64,000 bases of DNA, from assembly GCA_009789175.1 (NCBI GenBank), contig CP046866.1:2976001-3040000 (forward strand), given 5' to 3'. Under the pieces are notes generated by a model. The model was not told the origin of the DNA, did no database searches, and saw only the letters and a list, made by a program, of their open reading frames with translations. Below are positions 52,298-60,867 of this stretch, piece by piece; positions within the stretch are counted from its first letter, which is position 1, and the number at the start of each line of letters is the position of its first letter. A program made the position numbers and the translations under genes. The stretch is from Salinibaculum litoreum. Its GTDB lineage: Archaea > Halobacteriota > Halobacteria > Halobacteriales > Haloarculaceae.

Positions 52298-52765
52298 TTA
52301 CAGGATTGTGATATTATCCTCGATACAGGCCTCGTTGAGTGGGCCGGCCTGTGCCATGAGGTCACGGACGCCGGACTCTTTGGGGCCCATCGCGATGTAG
52401 GCGTAGGCGTTGACGACGAGTGACCCGACAACCCCGTCGCTGTAACTCTCCCACGTTTCACGGTCGGTTGCGGCGTTGCGTGCCGCTTCCTCGGAGTCGT
52501 ACTGGCCGATGACGAACAGATACGTCCCGCTGTCCGTCTGATAACTCGCGAGGACGTTCTGTGTCGCGCCGGCGACCTCCTCGGCAGAATTGTTCTGGTC
52601 GACCGACGGGTCGCTGTACTCGTCGCCCCGCGGGAGTGCGTCGTTCAGGCCTCCGTTTGGCGTTGCGCATTCGGGGCCCTCGTTACCGCCACCGGCAGCG
52701 GGACATCCTGCCAGTCCGGTAACGGTTGTCGCGGCCACTGCCCCCAGCAAGTCACGCCGTCGCAT
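52298..52765 (-). CDS. Tat-type lipoprotein, small family member B
   Basis: A 155-residue paralogue of the gene at 51665-52117. Signal MRRRDLLGAVAATTVTGLAG with Cys at 21 (LAGC lipobox) and twin Arg. The mature region has GTYLFVIGQYDSEEAARNAA and ends LNEACIEDNITIL. A TATA-like box (catattttactt on the minus strand, about 52788-52800) is 29 bp before the ATG. The two genes are 180 bp apart and the intervening 52118-52297 is AT-rich. Function unknown. Confidence 0.8.
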   Translation of the reverse strand: MRRRDLLGAVAATTVTGLAGCPAAGGGNEGPECATPNGGLNDALPRGDEYSDPSVDQNNSAEEVAGATQNVLASYQTDSGTYLFVIGQYDSEEAARNAATDRETWESYSDGVVGSLVVNAYAYIAMGPKESGVRDLMAQAGPLNEACIEDNITIL

Positions 52766-52881
52766 CTACATAGACGCATCATCCCCAGGTAAGTAAAATA
52801 TGTCCTCTCCAGCCCGACACACTGCCGCGAGCGTCTCTGGTGCAACAACGGGCATTAGGGGCTCCAGTCCTTTCAGAACGT

Positions 52882-53415
52882 GTGGACAGCGTCGATGTCA
52901 GTACGGTCGTGTACGTCCCTCCACAGGAGGTCTACGAGTTCCTACTGGAGTTTCCCCGCTACGCCCGCTACTCGAAGCACCTGGAAGAGGTCCGTCGACA
53001 CGGCGGGGACGGCTCGCCCGGGACCCGTTATGACATCACCTTCGCGTGGTGGCGTCTCTCGTATACGGCCCGGTCGGAAGTGACTGATGTCGACGCGCCG
53101 AACCGCATCGACTGGCGACTCGTCAAAGATATCGATGCACGCGGTCACTGGACGGTGACCCCCGAACCGGAGTCTGCACCCGACCTGGAGACGCCGGCGA
53201 CGCGGGTTCGCCTCTACGTCGAGTTCGCGCCCGGGTCGACCGACCGCAACAGCATCGGGCTCCCGCGGACGGTTCCCCTCGACTGGCTGATCGACCGCGT
53301 CAAACCGAAAGTGCGCACGGAAGCAGAACGCATCGTCGAGCGCATCGTCGCTGACCTGGAAGGACAGCGCCGTGATGTCACACTCGATGTCCACGAGACC
53401 CCGGATTCGCTCTAG
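52882..53415 (+). CDS. SRPBCC (START/polyketide-cyclase-like) protein
   Basis: A 177-residue helix-grip fold protein. It starts (GTG) VDSVDVSTVVYVPPQEVYEF, then LLEFPRYARYSKHLEEVRR is the family front part, followed by the alternating strand segments DITFAWWRLSYTARSEVTDV and DWRLVKDIDARGHWTV, and a long C-terminal helix (IDRVKPKVRTEAERIVERIV). Such proteins bind hydrophobic ligands or act as Coq10/ribosome-toxin-like factors. The GTG at 52882 matches the normal short start; an extension to 52840 is possible. It overlaps the convergent lipoprotein gene by 4 bp. Confidence 0.85.
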   Translation: MDSVDVSTVVYVPPQEVYEFLLEFPRYARYSKHLEEVRRHGGDGSPGTRYDITFAWWRLSYTARSEVTDVDAPNRIDWRLVKDIDARGHWTVTPEPESAPDLETPATRVRLYVEFAPGSTDRNSIGLPRTVPLDWLIDRVKPKVRTEAERIVERIVADLEGQRRDVTLDVHETPDSL

Positions 53416-54437
53416 CGACCGAGGTCGTAGGTGTCGATGGTACCCGTGATAGTCACGACGTTGTCGCTGACGTTGACCGAGGTATCGCGGTAGTACTGCC
53501 AGGTTCCACCGTTGGTGTCCTGCGCTTCTACCCAATCGTTGACATCGCCTTCGTCCGCGTCACCCGAACTGTCGAAGACGAGAACGATCTGTCGTTTCGA
53601 GTTGTCCCCGTTGATGGAGAGACTCGACCCGGACGCAATCAGTCCCTCGAAGTCGCCCGACTCCGCGTCTGCCTCGTCACTGTCGATTTCTTCGTCGCGC
53701 AGTCGGCCGAAGACTCGGTCGCCGTTGTTGAGCTCGTTCGTCAGCGTCTGGAAGTCGTCGCTGTCGTCGATTGCTCGGTCGTTCCCGTTCTCCCCGGCAT
53801 CGATGATGGTCTCTGCTGCCTCCGCTGCGGAGATATCCACCGACGGGTCCTCGTTGAACCCGCCCGGCGAGAACCCGACGCGGGAGGCCTGCACAATCGT
53901 ATTGCCACTCACTGCGTACGCCGCCGACGAGTAGTCCGTACTCGCTGCGTCCTCGCTGAGGCCCGTACTCTCGGCGACTGCTTCCTCGGTCTGCACGTAG
54001 ATATCGTAGCCGTTACTGCTCCCGTCCTCGGTGTACTCCGTACTCCCACCGCTGTCGTCCGTGAGTTCGCTTTTCACTGTCTCCGCATCGAAGGACCCGG
54101 AGTACACTGCACCGTTCCGAAAGCTGAGGTCCATCTTTAGCGACTTCCAGGCGACACCGGTCGCGTCGTAGCTCTCCTGGAGCTGCCGGTATCGGTTCGG
54201 GTGGAGTTTGTTCCGACTGCCGTTTATCGAGGAGGGGTTCGACGCACCGAAACCAATCCCCTGACTGCTCTCATCATCTGACTCCGGTGCGAGCGTGCCC
54301 TCTGCAGGCACCCAGTCGGGATACTGTCCCAGCCCGCCACCGCCGATGAACGGAATCTGGTCGAGCGAACACCCCGCGAGCGCTCCCGCACCTACAACCG
54401 CACTCGTCGCCATGAACTGTCGTCGTGTCGGTTTCAT
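53412..54437 (-). CDS. Tat-type lipoprotein (341 aa), function unknown
   Basis: Signal MKPTRRQFMATSAVVGAGAL with twin Arg and lipobox AGC at residues 21-23, so it is a Tat lipoprotein. The mature protein is acidic and Ser/Thr/Gly-rich, with repeated blocks: GSFDAETVKSELTDDSGGST, EDPSVDISAAEAAETIIDAG and SASGDADEGDVNDWVEAQD-like sequence (seen as SSGDADEGDVNDWVEAQD). It resembles haloarchaeal secreted proteins of unknown role. A TATA box (catatataac on the minus strand, about 54461-54472) is 29 bp before the ATG. Confidence 0.78.
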   Translation of the reverse strand: MKPTRRQFMATSAVVGAGALAGCSLDQIPFIGGGGLGQYPDWVPAEGTLAPESDDESSQGIGFGASNPSSINGSRNKLHPNRYRQLQESYDATGVAWKSLKMDLSFRNGAVYSGSFDAETVKSELTDDSGGSTEYTEDGSSNGYDIYVQTEEAVAESTGLSEDAASTDYSSAAYAVSGNTIVQASRVGFSPGGFNEDPSVDISAAEAAETIIDAGENGNDRAIDDSDDFQTLTNELNNGDRVFGRLRDEEIDSDEADAESGDFEGLIASGSSLSINGDNSKRQIVLVFDSSGDADEGDVNDWVEAQDTNGGTWQYYRDTSVNVSDNVVTITGTIDTYDLGR

Positions 54438-54460
54438 GCTATTACTATATGTTCAGGCAC

Positions 54461-54472
54461 GTTATATATGTG
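54461..54472 (-). promoter_or_regulatory. TATA box of the 341-aa lipoprotein gene
   Basis: On the minus strand catatataac is centred about 29 bp before the ATG at 54437, consistent with leaderless transcription. Confidence 0.65.
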
Positions 54473-54580
54473 TGCTGCTTTCGGCAGTTTTGTAAGAATT
54501 ATTTCACTCCGTGCGGTAGCTACCGGATAATGCTGCGACGGCGCGGAAAATACGCGGGGTGGTGAGTGTAGCGGAGCCGA

Positions 54581-55654
54581 CTATTCGTAGTCGCCGTAGT
54601 CGCCGCCAAACTTCATGAAGAAGTAGGCTAGCCCGAGCGTCGCGACCATCACGACCATCGTTCCGATGCCGAGCGACTTGGCGGCACTGGGGAGGTCACC
54701 GGGGCCAACATTGCCGCCGGTCTGGATGGTCGGGTAGTTGGTCCCGACGACGATGGAGCCTTTCATCCCCTGTCCTTTGTGGGGTGAGCAGTAGTAGTTG
54801 TAGATGCCGTCCTCTTCGAAGGTGTACTCGAAGGTCCCTTGCTCGACCGGAGACCCTGATTCGAAGGCCCCGTCCTCGGAAACGACGTTGTGTGCGCCGC
54901 CCTGGCCGGTCCACTCCCAGGTGACCGTCGCACCGTTGTCGACGTGGACCGCAGCGGGACCGAAGGCCAACCCACTACTGCCGGCTCCGACTTTCACGGT
55001 CACGTTATCGTTGCCGGTCTGGTCGGAGACACTGCTGAAGTTGTTGGCGCCGTCGAGATAGCCGCCGAAGTCCGGCTGGCCGCCGCCACCGCCGCCGCCA
55101 CCGCCGCCGTCTTCGCTGTCGCCACCGCCACCGCCGGCGTACTCGACTTCGCTTGCGGCAGCAATGTCGCCCTGTGCGTTGTCGCCGACGACGACGACGC
55201 CTTTCATGCCTGCCCCCTGGTGTGGGTTACAGTAGTAGGCGAAGACGCCCTCGGCCTCGAAGGTGTACTCGAAGGTGATATCGCTGCCTTCCTCGGTATC
55301 CCCGGACCGGAACACCTCCCCGTCGTGCTCGCCGACATCCGGGTTGTGGACGACGTTGTGCGCGCCGCCCTCGCCGGTCCACTCCCAGGTGACTGTCGTG
55401 CCGACGGGAACCTTGATAGCGGGTAGGTTAAAACCCAGCCCGTTACTGCCGGCACCGACCGCGACACTTACGCTGTCAGTGTCGGTGTACTCGGCAGTGG
55501 TCCCATCGAAGCCGTTCGCGTCCGACAGGTAACCACCGTAGATGTCCTCCTGTGCCAGCGCCGTCCCGCTCGCGCCTGAGGCGGCCAGTGCCGTCGTCCC
55601 TGCCGCCGCACGCATGAAGCCGCGGCGCGAGACGCCCGCGTCTTTGCCGTTCAT
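54581..55654 (-). CDS. Double-domain halocyanin-like copper protein with C-terminal anchor
   Basis: A 357-residue protein. It starts with a Tat-like signal (VSRRGFMRAAAGTTALAASG) and ends with a C-terminal helix (about 323-345, LGIGTMVVMVATLGLAYFFM) just before the charged tail. Two plastocyanin-type domains (about 35-155 and 195-310) each carry four Cu ligands: the His in GGAHNVV and the C, H and M in YYCNPHQGAGM or YYCSPHKGQGM. A Gly-rich linker (GGGGDSEDGGGGGGGGGG) joins them. Halocyanins carry electrons at the outer membrane surface; two copies in one chain would hold two coppers. Confidence 0.93.
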   Translation of the reverse strand: MNGKDAGVSRRGFMRAAAGTTALAASGASGTALAQEDIYGGYLSDANGFDGTTAEYTDTDSVSVAVGAGSNGLGFNLPAIKVPVGTTVTWEWTGEGGAHNVVHNPDVGEHDGEVFRSGDTEEGSDITFEYTFEAEGVFAYYCNPHQGAGMKGVVVVGDNAQGDIAAASEVEYAGGGGGDSEDGGGGGGGGGGQPDFGGYLDGANNFSSVSDQTGNDNVTVKVGAGSSGLAFGPAAVHVDNGATVTWEWTGQGGAHNVVSEDGAFESGSPVEQGTFEYTFEEDGIYNYYCSPHKGQGMKGSIVVGTNYPTIQTGGNVGPGDLPSAAKSLGIGTMVVMVATLGLAYFFMKFGGDYGDYE

Positions 55655-55693
55655 ACTCAGGCGTTAGAAACCCCGCGTAGTGAATACTTCGCT

Positions 55694-56032
55694 TCACGGC
55701 CAGAGATTCAGGAACCCGGCCACGAACAGCAGCGCCAACACGACCCCCACGAGTACGAAGAGTGCATTCTCCACGTTCACATCGCCAGCTTCCAGTTCCT
55801 CCTCGACATCCAGCGTCCCGGCTACGCCCGCGTCTATCCCACCGTCGTCTGTCGCTTCGTCCTCATCGGCCGCCGATGATTCGGTCACGTCGTTGCTCAC
55901 GGCGGTGCCGCTCGCGTCGGTGGAGGACTCGGCCGCGTTGCTCCCTGTGTCATCGCCGTCCTCGTCTTCGAGGTCCGACAGCGAGAAGCGCCACTCGTCG
56001 TCGGCATCTTCATCCTCCGGGTCCGTTGCCAT
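55694..56032 (-). CDS. Acidic C-tail-anchored membrane protein (DUF7312-like)
   Basis: A 112-residue protein. The first 80 residues are highly acidic with an N-terminal MATDPEDEDADDEWRFSLSD block and many Ser/Thr (DASGTAVSNDVTES), and the C-terminal 25 residues form one helix (NALFVLVGVVLALLFVAGFL), so the N-terminal part is cytosolic or external with a tail anchor. I recall a haloarchaeal family like this, but the name is a guess. It lies between the halocyanin and metG genes. Confidence 0.65.
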   Translation of the reverse strand: MATDPEDEDADDEWRFSLSDLEDEDGDDTGSNAAESSTDASGTAVSNDVTESSAADEDEATDDGGIDAGVAGTLDVEEELEAGDVNVENALFVLVGVVLALLFVAGFLNLWP

Positions 56033-56102
56033 GGGCAAACGTAGGAACCCGATACGCAAAAGTGTGGTCTGTCACAGGCCCGTGTGGGCACTCGCGTGCG
56101 GA

Positions 56103-58268
56103 TTATCGAATCTTCGTCCCCGGCTCGCTGTCGCCGTGGGTCCGCAGCAGGTCCGCGTCCTCGCCGGCCGCGAGTACCATCCCGTCGGATTCGTAGCCAA
56201 ACAGCTCCGCTTTCTCCATGTTCGCCAGCAGGACACACTTCGTACCCGGCAACGCATCGGCGTCGTGCAGTCCCTGGATGCCGGCGACGACCTGTCGCGT
56301 TTCGATGCCGATGTCGACTTCCAGTCGCATGAGGTTGTCCGAGTCCTCGATGGCCTCGGCGGCGGTAATCTCGCCGACTCGCAGGTCCAGTTCCTGGAAG
56401 TCCTCGAAGCCGATGCGCTCCTCGGCCAGCGGTTCGAAGTCTGCAGCCGCCTCGCCGTCCGCGGAGTCGGCTGTTTCACTTCCTGCGTCTTCGTCGTCTT
56501 CGCTGTCGGCATCCTCGCTCGCCGCTGCGACCCGTTCACGGAGCGTTTCGTTGAGGGCTTCGACCTCCTCGTCTTCGATTTCGGCAAACAACTCCGCGGG
56601 CGCGTCGAACCCGGCAGGTGGCTCCGCGAGCGCATCGCTCAACTCTGCATCGGCGACGCTCCCGTCCTCGTTTAGCTGCTCCCACAGCGTCTCGGCCTTC
56701 TCGGGCATCACCGGCTGCATCAACACGGCACAGGCCTTTGCCAGCTGCACACAGTCCCGGATGACCTGTGCGGCCTGCTCCGGGTCGTCGTCGACGAGGT
56801 TCCAGGGCTCGTTGCGCTGGATGTATCCGTTCCCGAAGTCCGCGAGGTCGACCGCCACGTCCGCTACATCGCGGATGGTGTACTCCGCCACTGCGTCCTC
56901 GAAGTCGGCGATGGCGTCCTGAATCGCCTCGCGTACTTCCTCGCTCACGTCGGCGTCGGGCGTCCCGTCGTAGTTACGGTGTGCAAAGAGCAGACCCCGG
57001 TAACAGAAGTTCCCGAGGTTGCCGACGAGTTCGCTGTTGACGCGTTGCTGGAAGCGGTCCCACGAGAAGTCCACGTCCTGTTCTAACCCCGACCCCGTCG
57101 TGATGTAGTACCGGAACAGGTCCGGGTGGAAGTCGGTATCCAGATACTCTTCGGCCCAGACAGCGCGGTTGCGCGATGTCGAGAGGGCCTTCCCGTCGAT
57201 GCCGACAAAGCCGGTCGCCAGCACCGCACGCGGCTCGTTGTAGCCCGCCCCGCGGAGCATCGCCGGCCAGAAGACGGTGTGGTGCTGAATGATATCCCGG
57301 CCGATGATGTGGATGATTTCGCCGGCATCGTCGGTCCAGTCGTCGTCCCACTCCGTGCCGGGTCGGGCCTCGCCACCGGGTTTCCAGACCTCCTCCCAGT
57401 CGTAGGTCTCGGTGCCGACCTGCTCGGTGTACTGTTTCGTCGCGGAGACGTACTCGATAGGCGCATCCACCCAGACGTACAGTACCAGTTCCTCGGCGGT
57501 TTCGCCGGCCTCGGGGTCGTCCTCGGCGGGGTAGTCGATACCCCAGTCCATATCCCGCGTGATACAGAGGTCCTGCAGTTCGCCCTCTATCCACTCGCGG
57601 GGCTGGTTGCGGGCGTTTTCGGTCCCTTCCAGTCGGTCGATAAACTCCTGGAGGTACTCCTGGAAATCCGACAGCCGGAGGAATTTGTGTTCGCGCGTGC
57701 GGTACTCGGCCGGATTGCCCGTCAGTGTCGAGACGGGGTCTTCGATTTCGCCGGGTTCGAGGTGGCGCTGACAGCCCTCGTCGCACTCGTCGCCGCGGGC
57801 GTGCTCGCCACAGTAGGGACAGGTCCCCTCGACGTAGCGGTCGGGAAGGGGTTGGTCTTCCTCGCTGTCCCAGGCGACTTGAATCTCCTTTTCGATGACT
57901 ACGTCCTGGTCGATCCACGAGCGGACGAACTCGCGTGTCGTCTCCGTGTTGGTCTCGTCGTGGGTATGACCGTAGTTGTCGAACTCGACGTTGAACTGCG
58001 GGAACGTCGCCTCGTATTGCTCGTGATACGCCAGCGCGAACTCCTCGGGGTCCGTGCCTTCTTCGGCGGCGTTGACGGCGATGGGCGTTCCGTGCATATC
58101 CGACCCACAGACGAACGCTGCCTGCTGGCCGATGCGGTCGAGTGCCCGTGTGTAGGCATCGCCGACGACGTAGGTCCGAAGGTGGCCCACGTGCAGGTCG
58201 CCGTTTGCGTAGGGCAACCCGCAGGTGACCACCGCCGGATTGTCCGTCGGCAGCTGGTCGTGGCTCAT
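56103..58268 (-). CDS. metG: Methionyl-tRNA synthetase with C-terminal tRNA-binding domain
   Basis: A 721-residue class I synthetase. The HIGH motif is YANGDLHVGHLRTY (HVGH 26-29) and the KMSKS counterpart is KALSTSRNRAVW. The zinc knuckle is CPYCGEHARGDECDEGC. After the helical anticodon domain there is an acidic linker rich in Glu, Asp and Ser (about 590-625), then a C-terminal EMAP/Trbp111-type tRNA-binding domain (FEDFQELDLRVGEITAAEAI; MRLEVDIGIETRQVVAGIQG). The start at 58268 lies 27 bp after a T-rich TATA box. The upstream DNA (58320-58722) is a hairpin array beyond the promoter. Confidence 0.97.
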   Translation of the reverse strand: MSHDQLPTDNPAVVTCGLPYANGDLHVGHLRTYVVGDAYTRALDRIGQQAAFVCGSDMHGTPIAVNAAEEGTDPEEFALAYHEQYEATFPQFNVEFDNYGHTHDETNTETTREFVRSWIDQDVVIEKEIQVAWDSEEDQPLPDRYVEGTCPYCGEHARGDECDEGCQRHLEPGEIEDPVSTLTGNPAEYRTREHKFLRLSDFQEYLQEFIDRLEGTENARNQPREWIEGELQDLCITRDMDWGIDYPAEDDPEAGETAEELVLYVWVDAPIEYVSATKQYTEQVGTETYDWEEVWKPGGEARPGTEWDDDWTDDAGEIIHIIGRDIIQHHTVFWPAMLRGAGYNEPRAVLATGFVGIDGKALSTSRNRAVWAEEYLDTDFHPDLFRYYITTGSGLEQDVDFSWDRFQQRVNSELVGNLGNFCYRGLLFAHRNYDGTPDADVSEEVREAIQDAIADFEDAVAEYTIRDVADVAVDLADFGNGYIQRNEPWNLVDDDPEQAAQVIRDCVQLAKACAVLMQPVMPEKAETLWEQLNEDGSVADAELSDALAEPPAGFDAPAELFAEIEDEEVEALNETLRERVAAASEDADSEDDEDAGSETADSADGEAAADFEPLAEERIGFEDFQELDLRVGEITAAEAIEDSDNLMRLEVDIGIETRQVVAGIQGLHDADALPGTKCVLLANMEKAELFGYESDGMVLAAGEDADLLRTHGDSEPGTKIR

Positions 58269-58290
58269 GTCTCCCCATTCCGAGACGCCA

Positions 58291-58299
58291 CCAAAAAAC
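58291..58299 (-). promoter_or_regulatory. TATA-like box of metG
   Basis: On the minus strand gttttttgg is centred about 27 bp before the metG ATG, predicting a leaderless mRNA. The box separates metG from the hairpin array, so the array is not in the metG leader. Confidence 0.6.
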
Positions 58300-58319
58300 T
58301 CCGCCGGTTCCCAATCACC

Positions 58320-58722
58320 TTTTTGCCGCGAATGGTGCGCTTCGCGCACCCGGGCGGCAAAAACGTCCGCAGAAATCTTCGATTTCTGCCGTCGAAGCCA
58401 ATCACGGATTGGCTGACCATTGGAGAGAAAAGCTCTCCAAGAGGCTGTCCTCAGAACGCGTCGCGTTCTGATGGGCATGGAAGACGCACGCGTCTTCCAT
58501 ACTGCGGAAGAGCACTGCTCTTCCGAACGTGGGCGAAAAAGACCCGGCGCTCACTACGTTCGCGCCGCGGGAACCGCCTCGCTTCGCTCGGCGGATGCTT
58601 TCCCAACCGCACATAGCCCCCTACGCATTGTATCGGTGGGTACGAGCATCCGCGCGACCGAAGGGAGCGCGGTTCTCTGAACCGAGGACGAAGGCCGAGG
58701 TTCAGCCTTTTTCGCCCACGTT
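58320..58722. repeat. Array of short hairpins and a 197-bp bounded domain between mfnA and metG
   Basis: The 509-bp gap 58269-58777 has no gene. Perfect inverted repeats follow one another: 58320-58329 with 58354-58363 (enclosing 58334-58340 with 58344-58350), 58369-58377 with 58381-58389, 58396-58403 with 58407-58414, 58420-58427 with 58433-58440, 58451-58459 with 58463-58471, 58477-58487 with 58490-58500, and 58505-58513 with 58517-58525. Stems are 7-11 bp with loops of 2-5 nt and differ in sequence. Then 58526-58541 pairs perfectly (16 bp) with 58707-58722, closing a domain with more pairs (58571-58577 with 58669-58675; 58591-58598 with 58646-58653; 58677-58683 with 58699-58705). Confidence 0.92.
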
Positions 58723-58766
58723 TTTCGAGGAGTGGTGTGCGACCAACGGGAGCACACCCGACGATG

Positions 58767-58771
58767 AAAAA
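58767..58771 (-). terminator. Possible U-tract terminator of mfnA
   Basis: On the minus strand the mfnA stop is followed within seven bases by ttttt (58771 to 58767), a U-run of the archaeal type. More T-runs (58721-58725, and those at the hairpin bases) follow on both strands. Confidence 0.4.
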
Positions 58772-58777
58772 GGTGGT

Positions 58778-59842
58778 CTAGTACCAGTCCAAATCCGCGA
58801 CGAACGACCGCAACATCGACCGGGTCACATGGGGCATGCAAACGACGCGCATCTCACCGGCACCGGTCTTGGAGACCCGCCAGCCGCGGTCACGCAACTC
58901 GTCGGTCATCGGTATCGAGAGGTCCGCAGCCACCAGCGGCAACTCGGGACCGACGACCTCGTGTCCCCTGCTTTCGAGTGCGTCCGCCAGCCACTCGGCG
59001 TTGTCCATCGCTCGGTCGTAGGTCTCGCGATAGCCCGCCGGCCAGAGGGCGTCCATCGCGGCGACGGCGCTTGCGACGCCCGCACCCGACCGCGTACCGG
59101 TCAGCGTTACCTGTGCCGTCGATTCCAGATACGGTGTGTCGATTGCGAGTTCGTCCAACAGTGTCGGTGAGCGAGCGAGCAGGCCACCGGCCGGCACAGC
59201 GGCCTGCCCGACCTTGTGGGGGTCGATGGTCAGCGTGTCGATGTCCGCATGCTCGAAGTTCCACTCGTGGTCGCTGAACGGGAGATAGAAGCCGCCCCAC
59301 GCGGCATCGACGTGACAGAGCGCGTCGACATCGGCCGCCAGGTCCGCAAGCGCCGGAATCGGGTCGACGTACCCGTACTCGGTGGTCCCGGCGACGCCGA
59401 CGATACAGACGGTGTCGTCGTCGATGCACTCGGTGACGGCGTCGATGTCGGCGCGGTAGTCCGTCGTGGGAACGGTCCGCAACTCTACGCCCAGTACTTC
59501 GGCGGCTTTCCGGAAGCTGAAGTGTGCGCTCTCGGATGCGACGATGTTGGGGTCGTCGGTCCGGGCGCGGTTGCGTGCGATGCGAATCGCCTGCATGTTG
59601 GCTTCGGTCCCGCCGCTGGTGACGTAGCCGGCGGCGTCGTTGAGGCCGGCAATCTCGCCGAGTTGGCCGACTGCCTCCCGTTCGAGTTCGGCTATCGTCT
59701 CGTAGGTACCGGGATCTCCGGGGTTGGTGGCGAGAAAGCGTTCCGCAGCACGTCTGGCCGCAGGGTGTGGTTCCGTACACATAGAGGAGAGCACGCGGTC
59801 GAAATCCTGCGGAGTCGGCTCGGCCCGCTGGGCCTGCTGCAT
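58778..59842 (-). CDS. mfnA: L-tyrosine/L-aspartate decarboxylase MfnA
   Basis: A 354-residue group II PLP decarboxylase. The start [20 protein letters not shown] is archaeal MfnA-like. [20 protein letters not shown] is the cofactor region, [20 protein letters not shown] and [15 protein letters not shown] follow, and the PLP lysine is K210 in [16 protein letters not shown]. In archaea it makes tyramine for methanofuran or beta-alanine for CoA; haloarchaea have no methanofuran, so beta-alanine for CoA fits best, and coaBC is 8 kb away. Upstream alternatives to the ATG at 59842 lack family sequence. Confidence 0.93.
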   Translation of the reverse strand: MQQAQRAEPTPQDFDRVLSSMCTEPHPAARRAAERFLATNPGDPGTYETIAELEREAVGQLGEIAGLNDAAGYVTSGGTEANMQAIRIARNRARTDDPNIVASESAHFSFRKAAEVLGVELRTVPTTDYRADIDAVTECIDDDTVCIVGVAGTTEYGYVDPIPALADLAADVDALCHVDAAWGGFYLPFSDHEWNFEHADIDTLTIDPHKVGQAAVPAGGLLARSPTLLDELAIDTPYLESTAQVTLTGTRSGAGVASAVAAMDALWPAGYRETYDRAMDNAEWLADALESRGHEVVGPELPLVAADLSIPMTDELRDRGWRVSKTGAGEMRVVCMPHVTRSMLRSFVADLDWY

Positions 59843-59934
59843 ATCCAGTATCACACTGTCGACCTGCTTAGTGGTTACGCTCCAGTCGACGCCTAACAAC
59901 GACGATTGTCGAAGGAACTGGCCGCCCGCAGAGC

Positions 59935-60828
59935 TTACCAGTTCCGCGGCGAGATTTTCTTCGTCGCCTTCACGCGGAAGCCGGCGCTGCCGACCTGTGT
60001 CCGGTATACGACCTGCTCTTCGCGGTCGAGTGCGCCACCGAACGAGCCGACACGCATCGTCCGGTACGTCTCGAAGCCCTGGTCGTTGGAGTAAAAATAG
60101 AGGTTCCCGTGCATGAGGTTGGTGAGCAACGAATCTGACCGGACTTGCTCTGCCTTGTGTTTGTAGGGGATGTGGACGAGGCCGTCCCAGTCGACGGCCG
60201 CTTCCCGCAGCCCGATGAGAAACCCCAGTATCGTCCGCTCGGACAGGCCGAACTGTCCGGCCCTGTAGAGTTCGTTCAGCGAGTCGACGACGACGAGCGC
60301 GTCCTTGCCCCACTCCTCGATGTCGGCTGCCACCTCCTCTAGCAGCTCACCGAACGACGACACGCCGGTCGCCCTACCTTCCACGGCGGCCAGTGGCCCC
60401 TCCGTCGGTGGCTCCCGGTCGAAGGCCGCCGGCGTCTCAACGAGGTCCAGAAACGACTCGGAGTAATCGAGCAGCTTCAGGTGCTCGGTGAGCGTATCGA
60501 ACTGAAACTGGTCGAGGACCGTATCCATCGCGTTGAGGATGTGTTCGCTGTCCCTGCTGAGTGTCACGTAGACCACCCGCTCGGGCAGTGTCTCCCGGGA
60601 CGTGCGCACGCTGGTCGGGTACATCGACGGGTTGTGTTTGGCCAGCATCACCTGTGCGGCGTGGGTGTAGAGAAACGCGTCCCCGCCGGCGTCGGATGCA
60701 CCTGCAAGGAGCGTCGCCGTCCCGCTGGGCAATCCGCCGAGCCCGTTGTCAAGCGTCGCCATCCCGAAGGGTATCTCTCGGACCCCTTCGCTGACACTTT
60801 TTGCCTCCGGCGGCGAAATATCGCTCAT
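59935..60828 (-). CDS. RecA/KaiC-like (RAD55-type) protein with degenerate P-loop
   Basis: A 297-residue protein of the RecA superfamily. [20 protein letters not shown] is the KaiC/RAD55 start. The Walker A position reads GASDAGGD (43-50) instead of GxxxxGK[ST], so the lysine and Ser/Thr are missing. Walker B is present as [14 protein letters not shown] (about 177-190). Haloarchaea have several such HTR-like or regulatory proteins of unknown role. It may bind nucleotide weakly or act as a scaffold. It follows mfnA upstream on the same strand by 92 bp and has a T-rich box 27 bp before its ATG. Confidence 0.8.
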   Translation of the reverse strand: MSDISPPEAKSVSEGVREIPFGMATLDNGLGGLPSGTATLLAGASDAGGDAFLYTHAAQVMLAKHNPSMYPTSVRTSRETLPERVVYVTLSRDSEHILNAMDTVLDQFQFDTLTEHLKLLDYSESFLDLVETPAAFDREPPTEGPLAAVEGRATGVSSFGELLEEVAADIEEWGKDALVVVDSLNELYRAGQFGLSERTILGFLIGLREAAVDWDGLVHIPYKHKAEQVRSDSLLTNLMHGNLYFYSNDQGFETYRTMRVGSFGGALDREEQVVYRTQVGSAGFRVKATKKISPRNW

Positions 60829-60867
60829 ACGTTGCCCACGGTCCCGTGGGACAAAACGGTTGCCGCG

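Noticed and set aside
58320-58525. CRISPR array
   Set aside because: The hairpins are all different in sequence and there are no repeated units or spacers of fixed length.
57126-58616. Long plus-strand open frame opposite metG
   Set aside because: It covers the metG 5' half and runs through the hairpin array. Its sequence is a mirror of metG codon bias and shows no domain.
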